Of a stretch of DNA of 64,000 nt, positions 34,365-43,251 are shown piece after piece. The number at the start of each line of letters is the position of its first letter. The stretch's first letter is position 1. Source of the stretch: Pseudomonas sp. Irchel s3f7 (GTDB lineage: Bacteria; Pseudomonadota; Gammaproteobacteria; Pseudomonadales; Pseudomonadaceae); NCBI RefSeq assembly GCF_900187615.1, contig NZ_FYDO01000026.1:1-64000 (forward strand), in the 5' to 3' direction. A program made the position numbers and the translations under genes. A model generated the notes under the pieces. That model saw only the letters and a program-made list of their open reading frames with translations, was not told the DNA's origin and searched no databases.

Positions 34365-35006
34365 TTAGTTGGCGGCAGCCTTATTAGCCGCTCGCTCTTT
34401 GTCGATCAGTTTATCGGCCAGTTGCAAGGCTTGTTCGGCACCGCCGGCAGAGCCCACGTCGAAGCGATACTTGCCGTTGACGATCAAGGTTGGAACGCCG
34501 GTGATTTCATATTTTTTGGCCAGTTCAGTGGCTTTGGTGATTTGGCCTTTGATGGCGAAAGAATCGAAAGTCGCCAGGAATTTGTCCTTGTCGACGCCCT
34601 GGGTGGCCAGGAAATCGGCCATGTCATTCTTGTCGGTCAGCTTTTTGTGCTCTTTCTGAATCGCTTCGAACACCGCGGTATGGACCTTGTGCTCGACACC
34701 CATCGCTTCGAGGGTCAGGAACAGCTGGCCGTGTGCGTTCCAAGGGCCACCGAACATGGCAGGGATACGGACGAAATTCACGTCGGAAGGCAGCTTCTCG
34801 ACCCATGGATTGATCACCGGCTCGAAAGCGTAGCAATGCGGGCAGCCGTACCAGAACAGCTCAACCACTTCGATCTTGCCAGGCACGGCAACCGGAACCG
34901 GATTGGTCAGTTCGACATAAGGGGCGGCTGGGGCTTCGGCGGCCTGGGCAGTCATGCCGAACAGGCTGGCAGCGGCAAAAACGGCGCTGATGATCAGATT
35001 ACGCAT
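34365..35006 (-). CDS. dsbA: Thiol:disulfide interchange protein DsbA
   Basis: 213 residues, signal peptide cleaved after AQA at residue 22. Active site FWYGCPHCYAFEP (Cys55-Pro-His-Cys58), the classic DsbA CPHC, and cis-Pro loop TGVPTLIVNG. Introduces disulfide bonds into exported proteins. The gene lies beside two cytochrome c genes, as in PAO1 (PA5489-PA5491). It is 14 bp upstream of the EEP gene. Confidence 0.96.
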   Translation of the reverse strand: MRNLIISAVFAAASLFGMTAQAAEAPAAPYVELTNPVPVAVPGKIEVVELFWYGCPHCYAFEPVINPWVEKLPSDVNFVRIPAMFGGPWNAHGQLFLTLEAMGVEHKVHTAVFEAIQKEHKKLTDKNDMADFLATQGVDKDKFLATFDSFAIKGQITKATELAKKYEITGVPTLIVNGKYRFDVGSAGGAEQALQLADKLIDKERAANKAAAN

Positions 35007-35098
35007 GCTTTACTCCTGGACAATTTTATCGCCTCGCGCGACCTGTTCTCAGACAGATCGCGGCGGGCTCGAGTTCTGTAGTGTAGCGGCAGCGGCCA

Positions 35099-35128
35099 CA
35101 AAAAAGGGCGGCCAAAGCCACCCTTTTT
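35099..35128 (-). terminator. Intrinsic terminator between cc4 and dsbA
   Basis: AAAAAGGGCGGC and GCCACCCTTTTT form a 12-bp stem with one mismatch; read on the minus strand it ends in TTTTTTG. It separates cc4 from dsbA. Confidence 0.8.
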
Positions 35129-35204
35129 ATACTTGCTGTGACGGATTAATCGAGCGTTAACGTTGCAAGAGATATGCAACCGCGTCACGCCCGATTCGTC
35201 GGTC

Positions 35205-35834
35205 TTAGTGCAGGCCCTGAATGTAGCTGGACACTGCGGCGATGTCTTCGTCGCTCAGGCGCTTGGCGATGGTCTGCATGGTTTTCGCATCGCCATCGTT
35301 GGTGCGACCGCCTTCTTCCTTGCGGAAATCAGTCAGTTGCTTGGCGACGTATTGAGCGTGCTGGCCACCCAGGTGCGGGAAACCGGCGGCAGCGTTGCCG
35401 GTGCCGTTTGGCGAGTGACAGCCGGTGCAGGATGGCAGGCCCTTGGCCATGTCGCCGCCACGGAACAGTGCTTCACCCCGTGCCACGATTTTCGGATCGG
35501 CGGCGCCGACGCTGCCTTTCTGGCTGGCGAAGTAAGCGGCGATGTCCGCCAGGTCCTGATCGCTCAGGTTGGTCAGCAGGCCGGTCATTTCCAGAACCGT
35601 GCGCTTGCCCGACTTGATGTCGTGCAGCTGCTTGGTCAGGTAGCGTTCGCCCTGACCCGCCAGTTTTGGAAAGTTTGGCGCCATGCTGTTGCCATCCGGT
35701 CCGTGGCAAGCGCCACATACGGCGGCTTTTGCCTGGCCTGCGGCGGCGTCACCGGGTTTTACTGGCTCACCTGCAGCATTGGCAATGCCGGAGATCCCCA
35801 TGGTCAACAGCAGACTCACGATCAATTTGTTCAT
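35205..35834 (-). CDS. cc4: Cytochrome c4 (dihaem)
   Basis: 209 residues: signal peptide (MNKLIVSLLLTMGISGIANA), then two cytochrome c domains with haem sites CGACH (residues 40-44) and CTGCH (136-140), and Met ligands in each half. Cytochrome c4 carries electrons from the bc1 complex to terminal oxidases in the periplasm or at the membrane. Cotranscription with the upstream monohaem cytochrome (46-bp gap) is likely. Confidence 0.94.
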   Translation of the reverse strand: MNKLIVSLLLTMGISGIANAAGEPVKPGDAAAGQAKAAVCGACHGPDGNSMAPNFPKLAGQGERYLTKQLHDIKSGKRTVLEMTGLLTNLSDQDLADIAAYFASQKGSVGAADPKIVARGEALFRGGDMAKGLPSCTGCHSPNGTGNAAAGFPHLGGQHAQYVAKQLTDFRKEEGGRTNDGDAKTMQTIAKRLSDEDIAAVSSYIQGLH

Positions 35835-35880
35835 CAGCTAATCCAACTACGGCTAAGGGTTGAAGAGTTATGGACCGGGC

Positions 35881-36171
35881 TTACTCGCTCATCCAATGGA
35901 TGATGGCTTGGTAATCCTCGGCACTGCAGTCCATGCACAAACCACGCGGCGGCATCGCCTTGAAACCCTGGGTCACGTGTTGCACCAGCGTCTCCATACC
36001 TTTCGCCAACCTCGGCGTCCAGGCTTCCTGATCGCCCTTGCGGGGCGCCGTTGGAAGCTGGCCGGAATGACAGGCACCACAAACACGGTTGTACACAGCT
36101 TCCGGATCCTGTGTAGCCTGAGCGCTGTAAAGCGGCATCAAGACACCGGCAGCTAGCAGCCATTTCGTCAT
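35881..36171 (-). CDS. Cytochrome c5-like monohaem protein
   Basis: 96 residues: short signal peptide (MTKWLLAAGVLMPLYSAQA), haem motif CGACH at 31-35, axial Met in GFKAMPPRGLCMDCS, and a second Cys pair (C-M-D-C) as in cytochrome c5. Periplasmic electron carrier, partner unknown. First gene of the leftward cytochrome pair. Confidence 0.9.
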   Translation of the reverse strand: MTKWLLAAGVLMPLYSAQATQDPEAVYNRVCGACHSGQLPTAPRKGDQEAWTPRLAKGMETLVQHVTQGFKAMPPRGLCMDCSAEDYQAIIHWMSE

Positions 36172-36362
36172 AAAACGACCTTTTCAGGGTTGAGAGCGTG
36201 CTGCGTTCTAGTGCGCAATCAAGGTCTGTCGCTCTCGTGAACTTCATCCTACGCTGGGACAAAGCGCACACAAAATCTGCGGCATTATATACTGGCGTCA
36301 CTGAAACGGAAGCGACACTGCTTGCCGCACCTATTCCTGGCGCCGCCCACATCGGAAATCCC

Positions 36363-37007
36363 ATGCAACTCAAGAATCCCATCCTCGGTCTGTGCCAACA
36401 GTCCACCTTCATGCTCAGCGCCGCCAAAGTCGACCAATGTCCGGATGACGAAGGCTTTGAAGTCGCCTTCGCCGGGCGTTCCAACGCTGGCAAATCGAGT
36501 GCACTGAACACCCTGACCCACGCCAGCCTGGCGCGGACCTCGAAAACCCCGGGTCGCACGCAACTGTTGAATTTCTTCAAGCTAGACGATGAACGCCGTC
36601 TGGTCGACCTGCCGGGCTACGGTTATGCAAAAGTACCGATTCCGCTCAAGCAACACTGGCAGCGTCACCTGGAAGCCTATCTCGGCGGCCGCGAGAGTTT
36701 GAAGGGTCTGATTCTGATGATGGACATCCGCCATCCGATGACCGATTTCGACCTGCTGATGCTCGACTGGGCCGTGGCCGCGGGCATGCCGATGCACATT
36801 CTGCTGACCAAAGCGGACAAGCTGACCTACGGCGCCGCCAAGAACACGCTGCTCAAGGTTCAAGCGGAAATCCGCAAGGGCTGGGGCGATCTCGTGACCA
36901 TTCAGCTGTTTTCGGCCCCCAAGCGCATGGGCCTGGAAGACGCCTACACTGTATTGGCAGGGTGGATGGAATTGGCGGACAAGGGCTCCGAAGCAGAAGC
37001 CGAATAA
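36363..37007 (+). CDS. engB: Ribosome biogenesis GTPase EngB (YsxC/YihA)
   Basis: 214-residue TRAFAC GTPase. G1 loop GRSNAGKSS (38-46), G3 DLPGYG (82-87), G4 TKAD. Needed for assembly of the large ribosomal subunit. ATG 36363 is chosen because family similarity begins there; the frame is open back to 36198 into the cytochrome promoter region. Convergent with the sRNA and polA, the same context as E. coli yihA-spf-polA. Confidence 0.95.
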   Translation: MQLKNPILGLCQQSTFMLSAAKVDQCPDDEGFEVAFAGRSNAGKSSALNTLTHASLARTSKTPGRTQLLNFFKLDDERRLVDLPGYGYAKVPIPLKQHWQRHLEAYLGGRESLKGLILMMDIRHPMTDFDLLMLDWAVAAGMPMHILLTKADKLTYGAAKNTLLKVQAEIRKGWGDLVTIQLFSAPKRMGLEDAYTVLAGWMELADKGSEAEAE

Positions 37008-37011
37008 GCGA

Positions 37012-37046
37012 GAAAAACTGCCTGTGACGCACTCAGGCAGTTTTCT
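37012..37046 (+). terminator. Intrinsic terminator of engB
   Basis: GAAAAACTGCCTG and CAGGCAGTTTTC pair (about 12 bp) with a 9-nt loop, followed by TTC. It lies directly past the engB stop and adjoins the sRNA terminator on the other strand. Confidence 0.75.
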
Positions 37047-37052
37047 TCAGGC

Positions 37053-37184
37053 AAAAAAAACCCCGGACTTCTTATGGGGAGGGGGAAGTTCCGGGGTTCA
37101 AATTCTAGACCGCTAGGGCGGGGTCCAGATATCTGCCAACACTTAACACAACATAGGAGCTCGAAGGGCTTCACCAGCCATTCA
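37053..37184 (-). ncRNA. ersA: ErsA small RNA (Spot 42-like position)
   Basis: Between engB and polA, reading leftwards. An AlgU-type promoter predicts a start near 37184, and a terminator hairpin (AACCCCGG...CCGGGGTT) ends in eight U residues at 37060-37053: 132 nt, equal to the reported length of P. aeruginosa ErsA, which lies in the same gene gap and is transcribed by AlgU/sigma22. The hairpin loop is C-rich (CCCCCTCCCC), suited to pairing with G-rich ribosome sites. ErsA is an Hfq-dependent regulator of envelope and exopolysaccharide genes (for example algC). Exact ends need mapping. Confidence 0.82.
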
Positions 37185-37189
37185 GTAAC

Positions 37190-37217
37190 TCTGAGTGCCT
37201 GAATCGAAGATTAGTTC
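37190..37217 (-). promoter_or_regulatory. AlgU (sigma22)-type promoter of ersA
   Basis: On the minus strand, -35 GAACTA (37217-37212) and -10 TCAGA (37194-37190) have a 17-bp spacer, close to the AlgU/RpoE consensus GAACTT-N16/17-TCTGA. Start about 6 nt downstream. Confidence 0.6.
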
Positions 37218-37322
37218 AGATTTTTTTCGATTAGCTTTGGAATAACCCCAAGAACGCTTCGAACTAAGCAGCCCTCGCCCCCTCTGCCGCGGCATTTCGC
37301 CGCGCACAAACGATGATTTCTC

Positions 37323-37404
37323 TGTTGGAGCGAGCTTGCTCGCGATGGAGTGTCATCCAAGTCAATGTGGCTGATACACCTTCGCGAGCGGGCTCGCTCC
37401 TACA
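37323..37404. repeat. REP pair (inverted)
   Basis: TGTTGGAGCGAGCTTGCTCG at the left faces TCGCGAGCGGGCTCGCTCC at the right. It lies between the ersA promoter and the polA 3' end and may act as the polA transcript's 3' structure. Confidence 0.9.
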
Positions 37405-37429
37405 GGGGGCCGTGGCCTTTTCAGACGGG

Positions 37430-40237
37430 TTAGTGAGCCTCATCCCAGTTGTTTCCGACGCCGACTTCCACCAGCAGCGGAACATCGAGCTTCGCCGCTT
37501 CGCTCATGTGCACGCGAATTTCTTCGCGGACCTGATCGACCAGATCCTCACGCACCTCAAGCACCAGTTCATCGTGCACCTGCAGGATGACTTTGGCGTC
37601 CAGGCCCGAGGCTGTCAGCCAGTCATCCACCGCGACCATGGCTTTCTTGATGATGTCTGCAGCGGTGCCCTGCATCGGCGCGTTGATCGCCGTGCGCTCA
37701 GCGGCAGCGCGTTCTTGCGGCTTGTTGGAGTTGATGTCCGGCAGGTACAGGCGCCGTCCAAAGAACGTCTCCACGAAACCTTGCTCGGCCGCTTGGGCAC
37801 GAGTGCGATCCATGTACTGGCGAACGCCGGGATAACGGGCGAAGTACGTATCGATGTAAGCCTTGGCGGTCTTGGTGTCGACGCCAATGTCCTTGCCGAG
37901 CTTCTGCGCACCCATGCCGTAGATCAGGCCGAAGTTGATCGCCTTGGCGCTGCGGCGCTGGTCGGAGGTCACGTTCGCCAGGTCGTCCACCTTGAAGACC
38001 TCGGCGGCGGTCGCGGTATGCACGTCCAGATTGTGGCGGAAGGCGTTCATCAACCCTTCATCTTTGGACAGGTGCGCCATGATCCGCAGTTCGATCTGCG
38101 AATAGTCCGCTGCGAGTAATTTGTAACCGGTCGGTGCCACGAAAGCCTGACGAATGCGACGCCCTTCAGCCGTGCGCACCGGAATGTTCTGCAGGTTCGG
38201 ATCGCTGGAGGACAGCCGGCCGGTGGACGCCACCGCCTGATGATACGACGTGTGAATCCGCCCGGTGCGCGGGTTGATCTGTTCCGGCAAGCGGTCGGTG
38301 TAGGTGCTTTTCAGCTTGCTCATGGAACGGTATTCCATCAGCACCTTAGGCAACCGGTAGTCGTCCTCGGCCAGTTTCGCCAGCACCTCTTCGGCGGTGG
38401 ACGGCTGGCCCTTGGCGGTTTTCTTCAGCACCGGCAGACCGAGTTTTTCGTAGAGGATCACGCCCAGTTGCTTGGGCGATCCAAGGTTGAACTCTTCCCC
38501 GGCAATCTCGAAGGCTTCACGCTCCAGCGCGACCATCTTGTCACCCAACTCGATGCTTTGAATGCCGAGCAACGCGGCATCAACGAAAGCGCCTTGGCGC
38601 TCGATGCGCGCCAGCACCGGCACCAAGGGGATTTCGATGTCGGTCAGCACGCTGGCCAGGCTCGGGATGGCGCTGAGCTTTTCATGCAGGACCTGATGCA
38701 GACGCAAGGTGATGTCAGCGTCTTCGGCCGCATACGGACCGGCCTGTTCAAGAGCGATCTGGTCAAACGTCAGCTGCTTCACGCCTTTGCCGGCGATGTC
38801 CTGGAAACTCACCGTGGTGTGATCCAGGTATTTCAGCGCCAGGCTGTCCATGTCGTGGCGAGTCGCCGTCGAATTGAGGACGTAAGACTCGAGCATGGTG
38901 TCGAACGCAACGCCGCGCACGGTGATGCCGTTGGCTTGATCGCCGCCGATGGCGCAGTTGGCCAGGATGTTGATGTCGAACTTGGCGTGCTGACCCACTT
39001 TGAGCTTGTTCGGATCTTCCAGGATCGGCTTCAGCGCGCGCAGGACGGTGTCGCGATCCAGCTGCTGCGGTACGCCGATGTAGGAATGGGTCAACGGGAT
39101 GTAGGCCGCTTCGTTGGCCTGCACCGCGAACGACAACCCCACCAGTTGCGCCTGCTGCGCATCAATGCCGGTGGTTTCGGTATCGAAGGCGAACAGCTTG
39201 GCGTTGTTCAGTTTTTCCAGCCAGACATCGAAACGCGCTTGATCGAGGATGGTTTCGTAAGCGGCTTCAGCAGCGACGATCGGTGCTTCGGCCTCGGGTT
39301 CGCTGAACAGGTCGACGGCCGGTGCAGGCTCGGCGGCAGCGCTCAGCTCCAGGCGTTTGGCGTCGCGATCAAGGTCGTTCAGCCAGCTTTTGAATTCCAG
39401 CAGGGTGTACAACTCGTAGAGTTTCGCCGGATCTTCCGGACCCATTTGCAGATCGTCGAGGCCAATGTCCAAAGGCACGTCGACCTTGATGGTCGCCAGT
39501 TGATAGGAGAGGAATGCCATCTCCTTGTGCTCTTCGAGTTTGGCCGGCAGGGTCTTGGCGCCACGGATCGGCAGGGTCGGGACGATGTCGAGCTGCGCAT
39601 AGAGATCGGTCAGGCCACCATTCACGCCAACCAACAGGCCGGAAGCGGTCTTCGGACCGATGCCCGGAACGCCCGGGATGTTGTCGGACGAATCGCCCAT
39701 GAGTGCCAGATAATCGATGATCTGCTCGGGAGCGACGCCGAATTTCTCCTTCACGCCTTCCACGTCCATGCTGCTACCGGTCATGGTGTTGACCAAGGTA
39801 ATGTGGCCGTCGACCAGTTGCGCCATGTCCTTGTCGCCGGTCGAGATGATCACCGGGCGATCGGCGGCCGCGCTGCTGCGGGCCAGGGTGCCGATCACAT
39901 CATCGGCCTCGACGCCTTCGACGCACAGTAACGGGAACCCGAGGGCGATCACGCTCTGGTGCAGCGGTTCGATCTGCACGCGCATGTCGTCGGGCATGCT
40001 CGGACGGTTGGCCTTGTATTCGGCGTACATTTCATCGCGAAAAGTCCCACCCTTGGCGTCGAACACCACGGCGAACGGACTGTCCGGATATTGCTTGCGC
40101 AGGCTCTTGAGCATGTTCAACACGCCCTTGACCGCGCCGGTCGGCAGGCCTTTGGAAGTGGTCAGCGGTGGCAGCGCGTGAAAGGCGCGGTACAGGTAAG
40201 AAGAACCGTCCACCAGGACGAGGGGGGCTTGGCTCAT
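37430..40237 (-). CDS. polA: DNA polymerase I
   Basis: 935 residues with all three domains: 5'-3' exonuclease (about 1-290; GVEADDVIGTLA metal site), DnaQ-type 3'-5' exonuclease (about 330-520; FAFDTETTGID with catalytic Asp/Glu intact) and family A polymerase (about 550-935; DYSQIELRIMAHLS, KAINFGLIYGMG, HDELVLEV). Okazaki fragment maturation and repair. Start MSQAPLVLVDGSSY at 40237 is chosen over an upstream in-frame start at 40249. Confidence 0.97.
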   Translation of the reverse strand: MSQAPLVLVDGSSYLYRAFHALPPLTTSKGLPTGAVKGVLNMLKSLRKQYPDSPFAVVFDAKGGTFRDEMYAEYKANRPSMPDDMRVQIEPLHQSVIALGFPLLCVEGVEADDVIGTLARSSAAADRPVIISTGDKDMAQLVDGHITLVNTMTGSSMDVEGVKEKFGVAPEQIIDYLALMGDSSDNIPGVPGIGPKTASGLLVGVNGGLTDLYAQLDIVPTLPIRGAKTLPAKLEEHKEMAFLSYQLATIKVDVPLDIGLDDLQMGPEDPAKLYELYTLLEFKSWLNDLDRDAKRLELSAAAEPAPAVDLFSEPEAEAPIVAAEAAYETILDQARFDVWLEKLNNAKLFAFDTETTGIDAQQAQLVGLSFAVQANEAAYIPLTHSYIGVPQQLDRDTVLRALKPILEDPNKLKVGQHAKFDINILANCAIGGDQANGITVRGVAFDTMLESYVLNSTATRHDMDSLALKYLDHTTVSFQDIAGKGVKQLTFDQIALEQAGPYAAEDADITLRLHQVLHEKLSAIPSLASVLTDIEIPLVPVLARIERQGAFVDAALLGIQSIELGDKMVALEREAFEIAGEEFNLGSPKQLGVILYEKLGLPVLKKTAKGQPSTAEEVLAKLAEDDYRLPKVLMEYRSMSKLKSTYTDRLPEQINPRTGRIHTSYHQAVASTGRLSSSDPNLQNIPVRTAEGRRIRQAFVAPTGYKLLAADYSQIELRIMAHLSKDEGLMNAFRHNLDVHTATAAEVFKVDDLANVTSDQRRSAKAINFGLIYGMGAQKLGKDIGVDTKTAKAYIDTYFARYPGVRQYMDRTRAQAAEQGFVETFFGRRLYLPDINSNKPQERAAAERTAINAPMQGTAADIIKKAMVAVDDWLTASGLDAKVILQVHDELVLEVREDLVDQVREEIRVHMSEAAKLDVPLLVEVGVGNNWDEAH

Positions 40238-40311
40238 GAGCAGGATCAACCTTTTCGGCGGGTCCGGCGCTAGAATAGCGGGACCGTTGACGACAAAGGG
40301 ACAAGGTTATC

Positions 40312-40602
40312 ATGCGCACACTAAATCGCCTGTTGCTGGCTGGCTTGTTTGCAATTACACCATTGGCCGCCATGGCGGCGGACGATGCGCCATCGCCGGA
40401 ACCGGAAGTCACGATCCGCACGGAAGGGGACAAGGTCATTCAGGAGTACCGCCAAAACGGTTTCCTGTATGCGATCAAGGTCACGCCGAAGGGTGCGCCA
40501 CCGTATTTCCTGGTGCGCTCTGACGGGACGGATGCAAACTTCATCCGCTCGGATCAGCCAGATATGCTGATTCCCGCGTGGAAAATCTTTGAGTGGAAGT
40601 AG
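40312..40602 (+). CDS. DUF2782 periplasmic protein
   Basis: 96 residues: signal peptide MRTLNRLLLAGLFAITPLAA(MA), then an acidic linker and the DUF2782 domain ('IQEYRQNGFLYAIKVTPKGA', PPYFLVRSDG, WKIFEWK). Conserved between polA and thrB in pseudomonads (PA5494). Function unknown. Divergent from polA; followed at 57 bp by thrB on the same strand. Confidence 0.85.
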   Translation: MRTLNRLLLAGLFAITPLAAMAADDAPSPEPEVTIRTEGDKVIQEYRQNGFLYAIKVTPKGAPPYFLVRSDGTDANFIRSDQPDMLIPAWKIFEWK

Positions 40603-40659
40603 TTTCTTAATTTCAATCGGCGCTGGCCCAACAGCGGCGCCCGTACTGGCAGTTTAAAC

Positions 40660-41610
40660 ATGTCTGTGTTCACCCCCCTGGCTCGGCCCGAGCTGGAAGC
40701 TTTTCTCGCCCCTTATGGCCTCGGCCGCCTGCTTGATTTCCAGGGGATTGCCGCCGGTAGCGAAAACACCAATTTCTTTATCAGTCTGGAGCAGGGTGAA
40801 TTCGTCCTGACCCTGATCGAGCGCGGCCCGGTTCAGGAGATGCCGTTCTTCATCGAACTGCTCGACGTACTGCATGACGCCGACCTGCCGGTGCCTTACG
40901 CGATCCGCACCACCGACGGCGTGGCCTTGCGTGAACTGGCCGGCAAGCCTGCGCTGTTGCAACCGCGCCTGGCCGGCAAGCACATCAAGCAAGCCAACGC
41001 GCAACATTGCACGCAGGTGGGCGAGCTGCTGGGACATCTGCACCTGGCGACCCAGAACAACATGATCAAGCGCAAAACCGATCGTGGCCTGGACTGGATG
41101 CTGGAGGAAGGCACGCAGTTTCTATCGCACGTTAATGCCGAGCAAAAAAATCTGCTGCAACGGGCGCTGGACGAAATCGCACAACAGAAAGAGAAAATTC
41201 TGGCGCTGCCACGCGCCAACATCCACGCCGACCTGTTCCGCGACAACACGATGTTCGAAGGTACGCACCTGACCGGGCTGATCGACTTCTATAACGCCTG
41301 CTCGGGGCCGATGCTCTACGACGTGGCGATTGCCTTGAACGACTGGTGTTCGGACGACGACGGTTTGATCGACGGACCGCGAGCGCGGGCCTTGTTGGGC
41401 GCTTATGCCGCGTTGCGTCCGTTCACGGCGGCCGAAGCCGAACTGTGGCCGACGATGTTGCGGGTGGCGTGTGTAAGGTTCTGGCTGTCACGCTTGATTG
41501 CGGCGGAGTCGTTCGCCGGTCAGGACGTGTTGATTCACGATCCGATGGAGTTCCAGTTGCGATTGGCGCAGCGGCAGACGGTCAATACACCGTTGCCTTT
41601 CGCCCTTTAA
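40660..41610 (+). CDS. thrB: Homoserine kinase (type II, APH fold)
   Basis: 316 residues. It phosphorylates homoserine for threonine synthesis but belongs to the aminoglycoside-phosphotransferase fold rather than the GHMP kinases of E. coli. Catalytic loop HADLFRDN (189-196) and metal-binding LIDFYNACSG (about 207-216). An ATP-anchoring SENTNFFI region lies near the N-terminus. Same position as PAO1 thrB (PA5495). Confidence 0.93.
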   Translation: MSVFTPLARPELEAFLAPYGLGRLLDFQGIAAGSENTNFFISLEQGEFVLTLIERGPVQEMPFFIELLDVLHDADLPVPYAIRTTDGVALRELAGKPALLQPRLAGKHIKQANAQHCTQVGELLGHLHLATQNNMIKRKTDRGLDWMLEEGTQFLSHVNAEQKNLLQRALDEIAQQKEKILALPRANIHADLFRDNTMFEGTHLTGLIDFYNACSGPMLYDVAIALNDWCSDDDGLIDGPRARALLGAYAALRPFTAAEAELWPTMLRVACVRFWLSRLIAAESFAGQDVLIHDPMEFQLRLAQRQTVNTPLPFAL

Positions 41611-41613
41611 GGC

Positions 41614-41776
41614 AAAAGATCGCAGCCTTCGGCAGCTCACAGAGATATGCGTAACTCTGTAGACGCCGGCTTGCTGGCGATGGTCGTTAACGATAACGCG
41701 TAGGGCATGGTTAAACGCGGTGCCCTTGAGTCCATCGCCAGCAAGCCGGCTCCTACATGGGGCTGCAATCTTTTTA
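41614..41776. repeat. Nested REP: one REP pair inside another
   Basis: Inner pair: TGTAGACGCCGGCTTGCTGG (from 41658) against its complement ending TCCTACA at 41757. Outer arms of another REP type flank it: AAAAGATCGCAGCC (41614) and GGCTGCAATCTTTT (to about 41775). It lies between the convergent thrB and znuA 3' ends. Confidence 0.82.
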
Positions 41777-41781
41777 TGGGG

Positions 41782-42702
41782 TTACAACGACTCCAGGCAC
41801 CCCGCCAAATCATTCCCCAGCTTCTCCAGCAGCTGCTCATACCCCTGAGCAGTCGCAGGCGTGTACCCGCCCAGCGCATCCAGTTCCGCCAGTTTCACCG
41901 GCAGCCCCGCCACCAGTGTTTCAGCCAAACGCGGACGCAGCGGCGGTTCGCTGAACACGCAAGTCTTGCCGACTTCCTGCAAACGCGTGCGCATCGCCGC
42001 CACGTGCTGGGCACCGGGTTGTACTTCCGCAGCGACACTGAACACGCCCGCGTGCTTGAGGCCATAGGCGTCTTCGAAGTAGTCGAAGGCTTCGTGGAAC
42101 ACGAAGTAGGGTTTGCCTTCAATGCCGGCCAGACGTTTCTTCAGCCGAAGGTCGAGCGCATCGAGACGCTCATCGAACGCCTTGAGGTTGCTTTGATAGC
42201 GCGTGGCATTGGCAGGGTCGGCAGCGCTGAGGTCGGCAGCCATTTTACTGGCGATAACCCGGGCGTTGACCGGAGACAGCCACAAGTGCGCGTCCAGGCT
42301 GCCGGGACGGTGATCGTGGTCATGTTCGTCGGCTTCTTCGGGATGGGAGTGGTTATCTTCGGCGAAATGTCGGAGTTTCAGCCCAGGCAGGTCCTGCACG
42401 GCAATGCTCGGCAGCGTACGACCCTTCAGCACGCGGGGCAGGAAACCTTCCATGTCCGGGCCAATCCAGTACAGCAGATCCACCGACTGCACCTTGCGTA
42501 CGTCGGACGGGCGCAAGGCATAGTTATGCGGCGATGCACCGGGTGGCAGCAAAACCTCTGGAATCGCCACACCGTCCTGCACTGCCGCGGCAATCAACTG
42601 CAACGGCTTGATGCTGGTAAGAACCTTGACCTCGGCTTGCGCCGTACCGATCAGCAGAAAACTTGCGATAAATGCGACAAAGATAGAAAAAAGTCGGGAC
42701 AC
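41782..42702 (-). CDS. znuA: Zinc ABC transporter substrate-binding protein
   Basis: About 306 residues. Signal peptide ends FLLIGTAQA. Zinc ligands are expected in PPGASPHNYALRPSD (His) and LDAHLWLSP (His); between them lies the His/Asp-rich loop FAEDNHSHPEEADEHDHDHR typical of ZnuA. Delivers Zn2+ to ZnuBC. The start is a GTG: 42702 gives VSRLFSIF, and the GTG at 42711 is an alternative. Divergent from zur with a Zur-like palindrome between. Confidence 0.9.
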   Translation of the reverse strand: MSRLFSIFVAFIASFLLIGTAQAEVKVLTSIKPLQLIAAAVQDGVAIPEVLLPPGASPHNYALRPSDVRKVQSVDLLYWIGPDMEGFLPRVLKGRTLPSIAVQDLPGLKLRHFAEDNHSHPEEADEHDHDHRPGSLDAHLWLSPVNARVIASKMAADLSAADPANATRYQSNLKAFDERLDALDLRLKKRLAGIEGKPYFVFHEAFDYFEDAYGLKHAGVFSVAAEVQPGAQHVAAMRTRLQEVGKTCVFSEPPLRPRLAETLVAGLPVKLAELDALGGYTPATAQGYEQLLEKLGNDLAGCLESL

Positions 42703-42729
42703 GATGACCACTCGAAGAGGCGAGAACGG

Positions 42730-42744
42730 GTAACATAATAACGT
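42730..42744. promoter_or_regulatory. Candidate Zur box
   Basis: GTAACATAATAACGT in the znuA/zur gap, 14-28 bp from the likely znuA start. The A/T-rich near-palindrome resembles Zur/Fur-family boxes (GTTATAATATAAC type). It is placed to repress both znuA and zur-znuCB when zinc is plentiful. Confidence 0.5.
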
Positions 42745-42768
42745 CTCTCACAAAACTCGTCGCCGCTC

Positions 42769-43251
42769 ATGCCTAAAACACCGATTGCCAGCCGCCCCCA
42801 CGACCACTCTCATTGCGTTCACAGCGCTTTGTCCGAGGCCGATGTCCTGTGCGCACGTCAGGGTCTGCGCCTGACCGCATTGCGCCGGCGGGTGCTGGAA
42901 CTGGTGTGGCAAAGCCACAAGCCGCTGGGTGCGTACGACATTCTCGCGGTGCTCAGCGAGCAGGACGGCCGCCGCGCCGCGCCGCCAACCGTGTACCGCG
43001 CGCTGGATTTCCTGCTGGAAAACGGCCTGGTACACCGCATCGCCTCGCTCAACGCCTTCATCGGCTGCAATCATCCGGGGCACGCTCACCAGGGCCAGTT
43101 CCTGATTTGCCGTGTATGCCACGCCGCCATCGAACTCGAACAGAAGTCCATCAGCGACGCGATCATTACCAGCGCCAAAGATGTCGGGTTTGTCGTCGAA
43201 GGCCAGACCGTCGAAGTCGTCGGTCTCTGCTCGGGTTGCCAGGGGGCTTGA
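42769..43251 (+). CDS. zur: Zinc uptake regulator Zur (Fur family)
   Basis: 160 residues. Winged HTH (LRLTALRRRVLELVWQSHKP ... APPTVYRALDFLLENGLVHR) and a C-terminal dimer domain with structural zinc cysteines C114-x2-C117 (CRVC) and C154-x2-C157 (CSGC). A His/Cys-bearing N-terminus (HDHSHC) is noteworthy. Represses zinc uptake when zinc is bound. Its stop overlaps the znuC start by 1 nt. Known in PAO1 as np20/zur. Confidence 0.94.
   Translation: MPKTPIASRPHDHSHCVHSALSEADVLCARQGLRLTALRRRVLELVWQSHKPLGAYDILAVLSEQDGRRAAPPTVYRALDFLLENGLVHRIASLNAFIGCNHPGHAHQGQFLICRVCHAAIELEQKSISDAIITSAKDVGFVVEGQTVEVVGLCSGCQGA

Noticed and set aside
38240..39931. 563-codon plus-strand frame opposite polA
   Set aside because: Long only because of GC-rich third positions; polA is intact on the minus strand.
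42813..43250. N-terminal extension of znuC through zur
   Set aside because: It is zur in another frame; ATG 43251 directly at the zur stop gives the normal ZnuC N-terminus.
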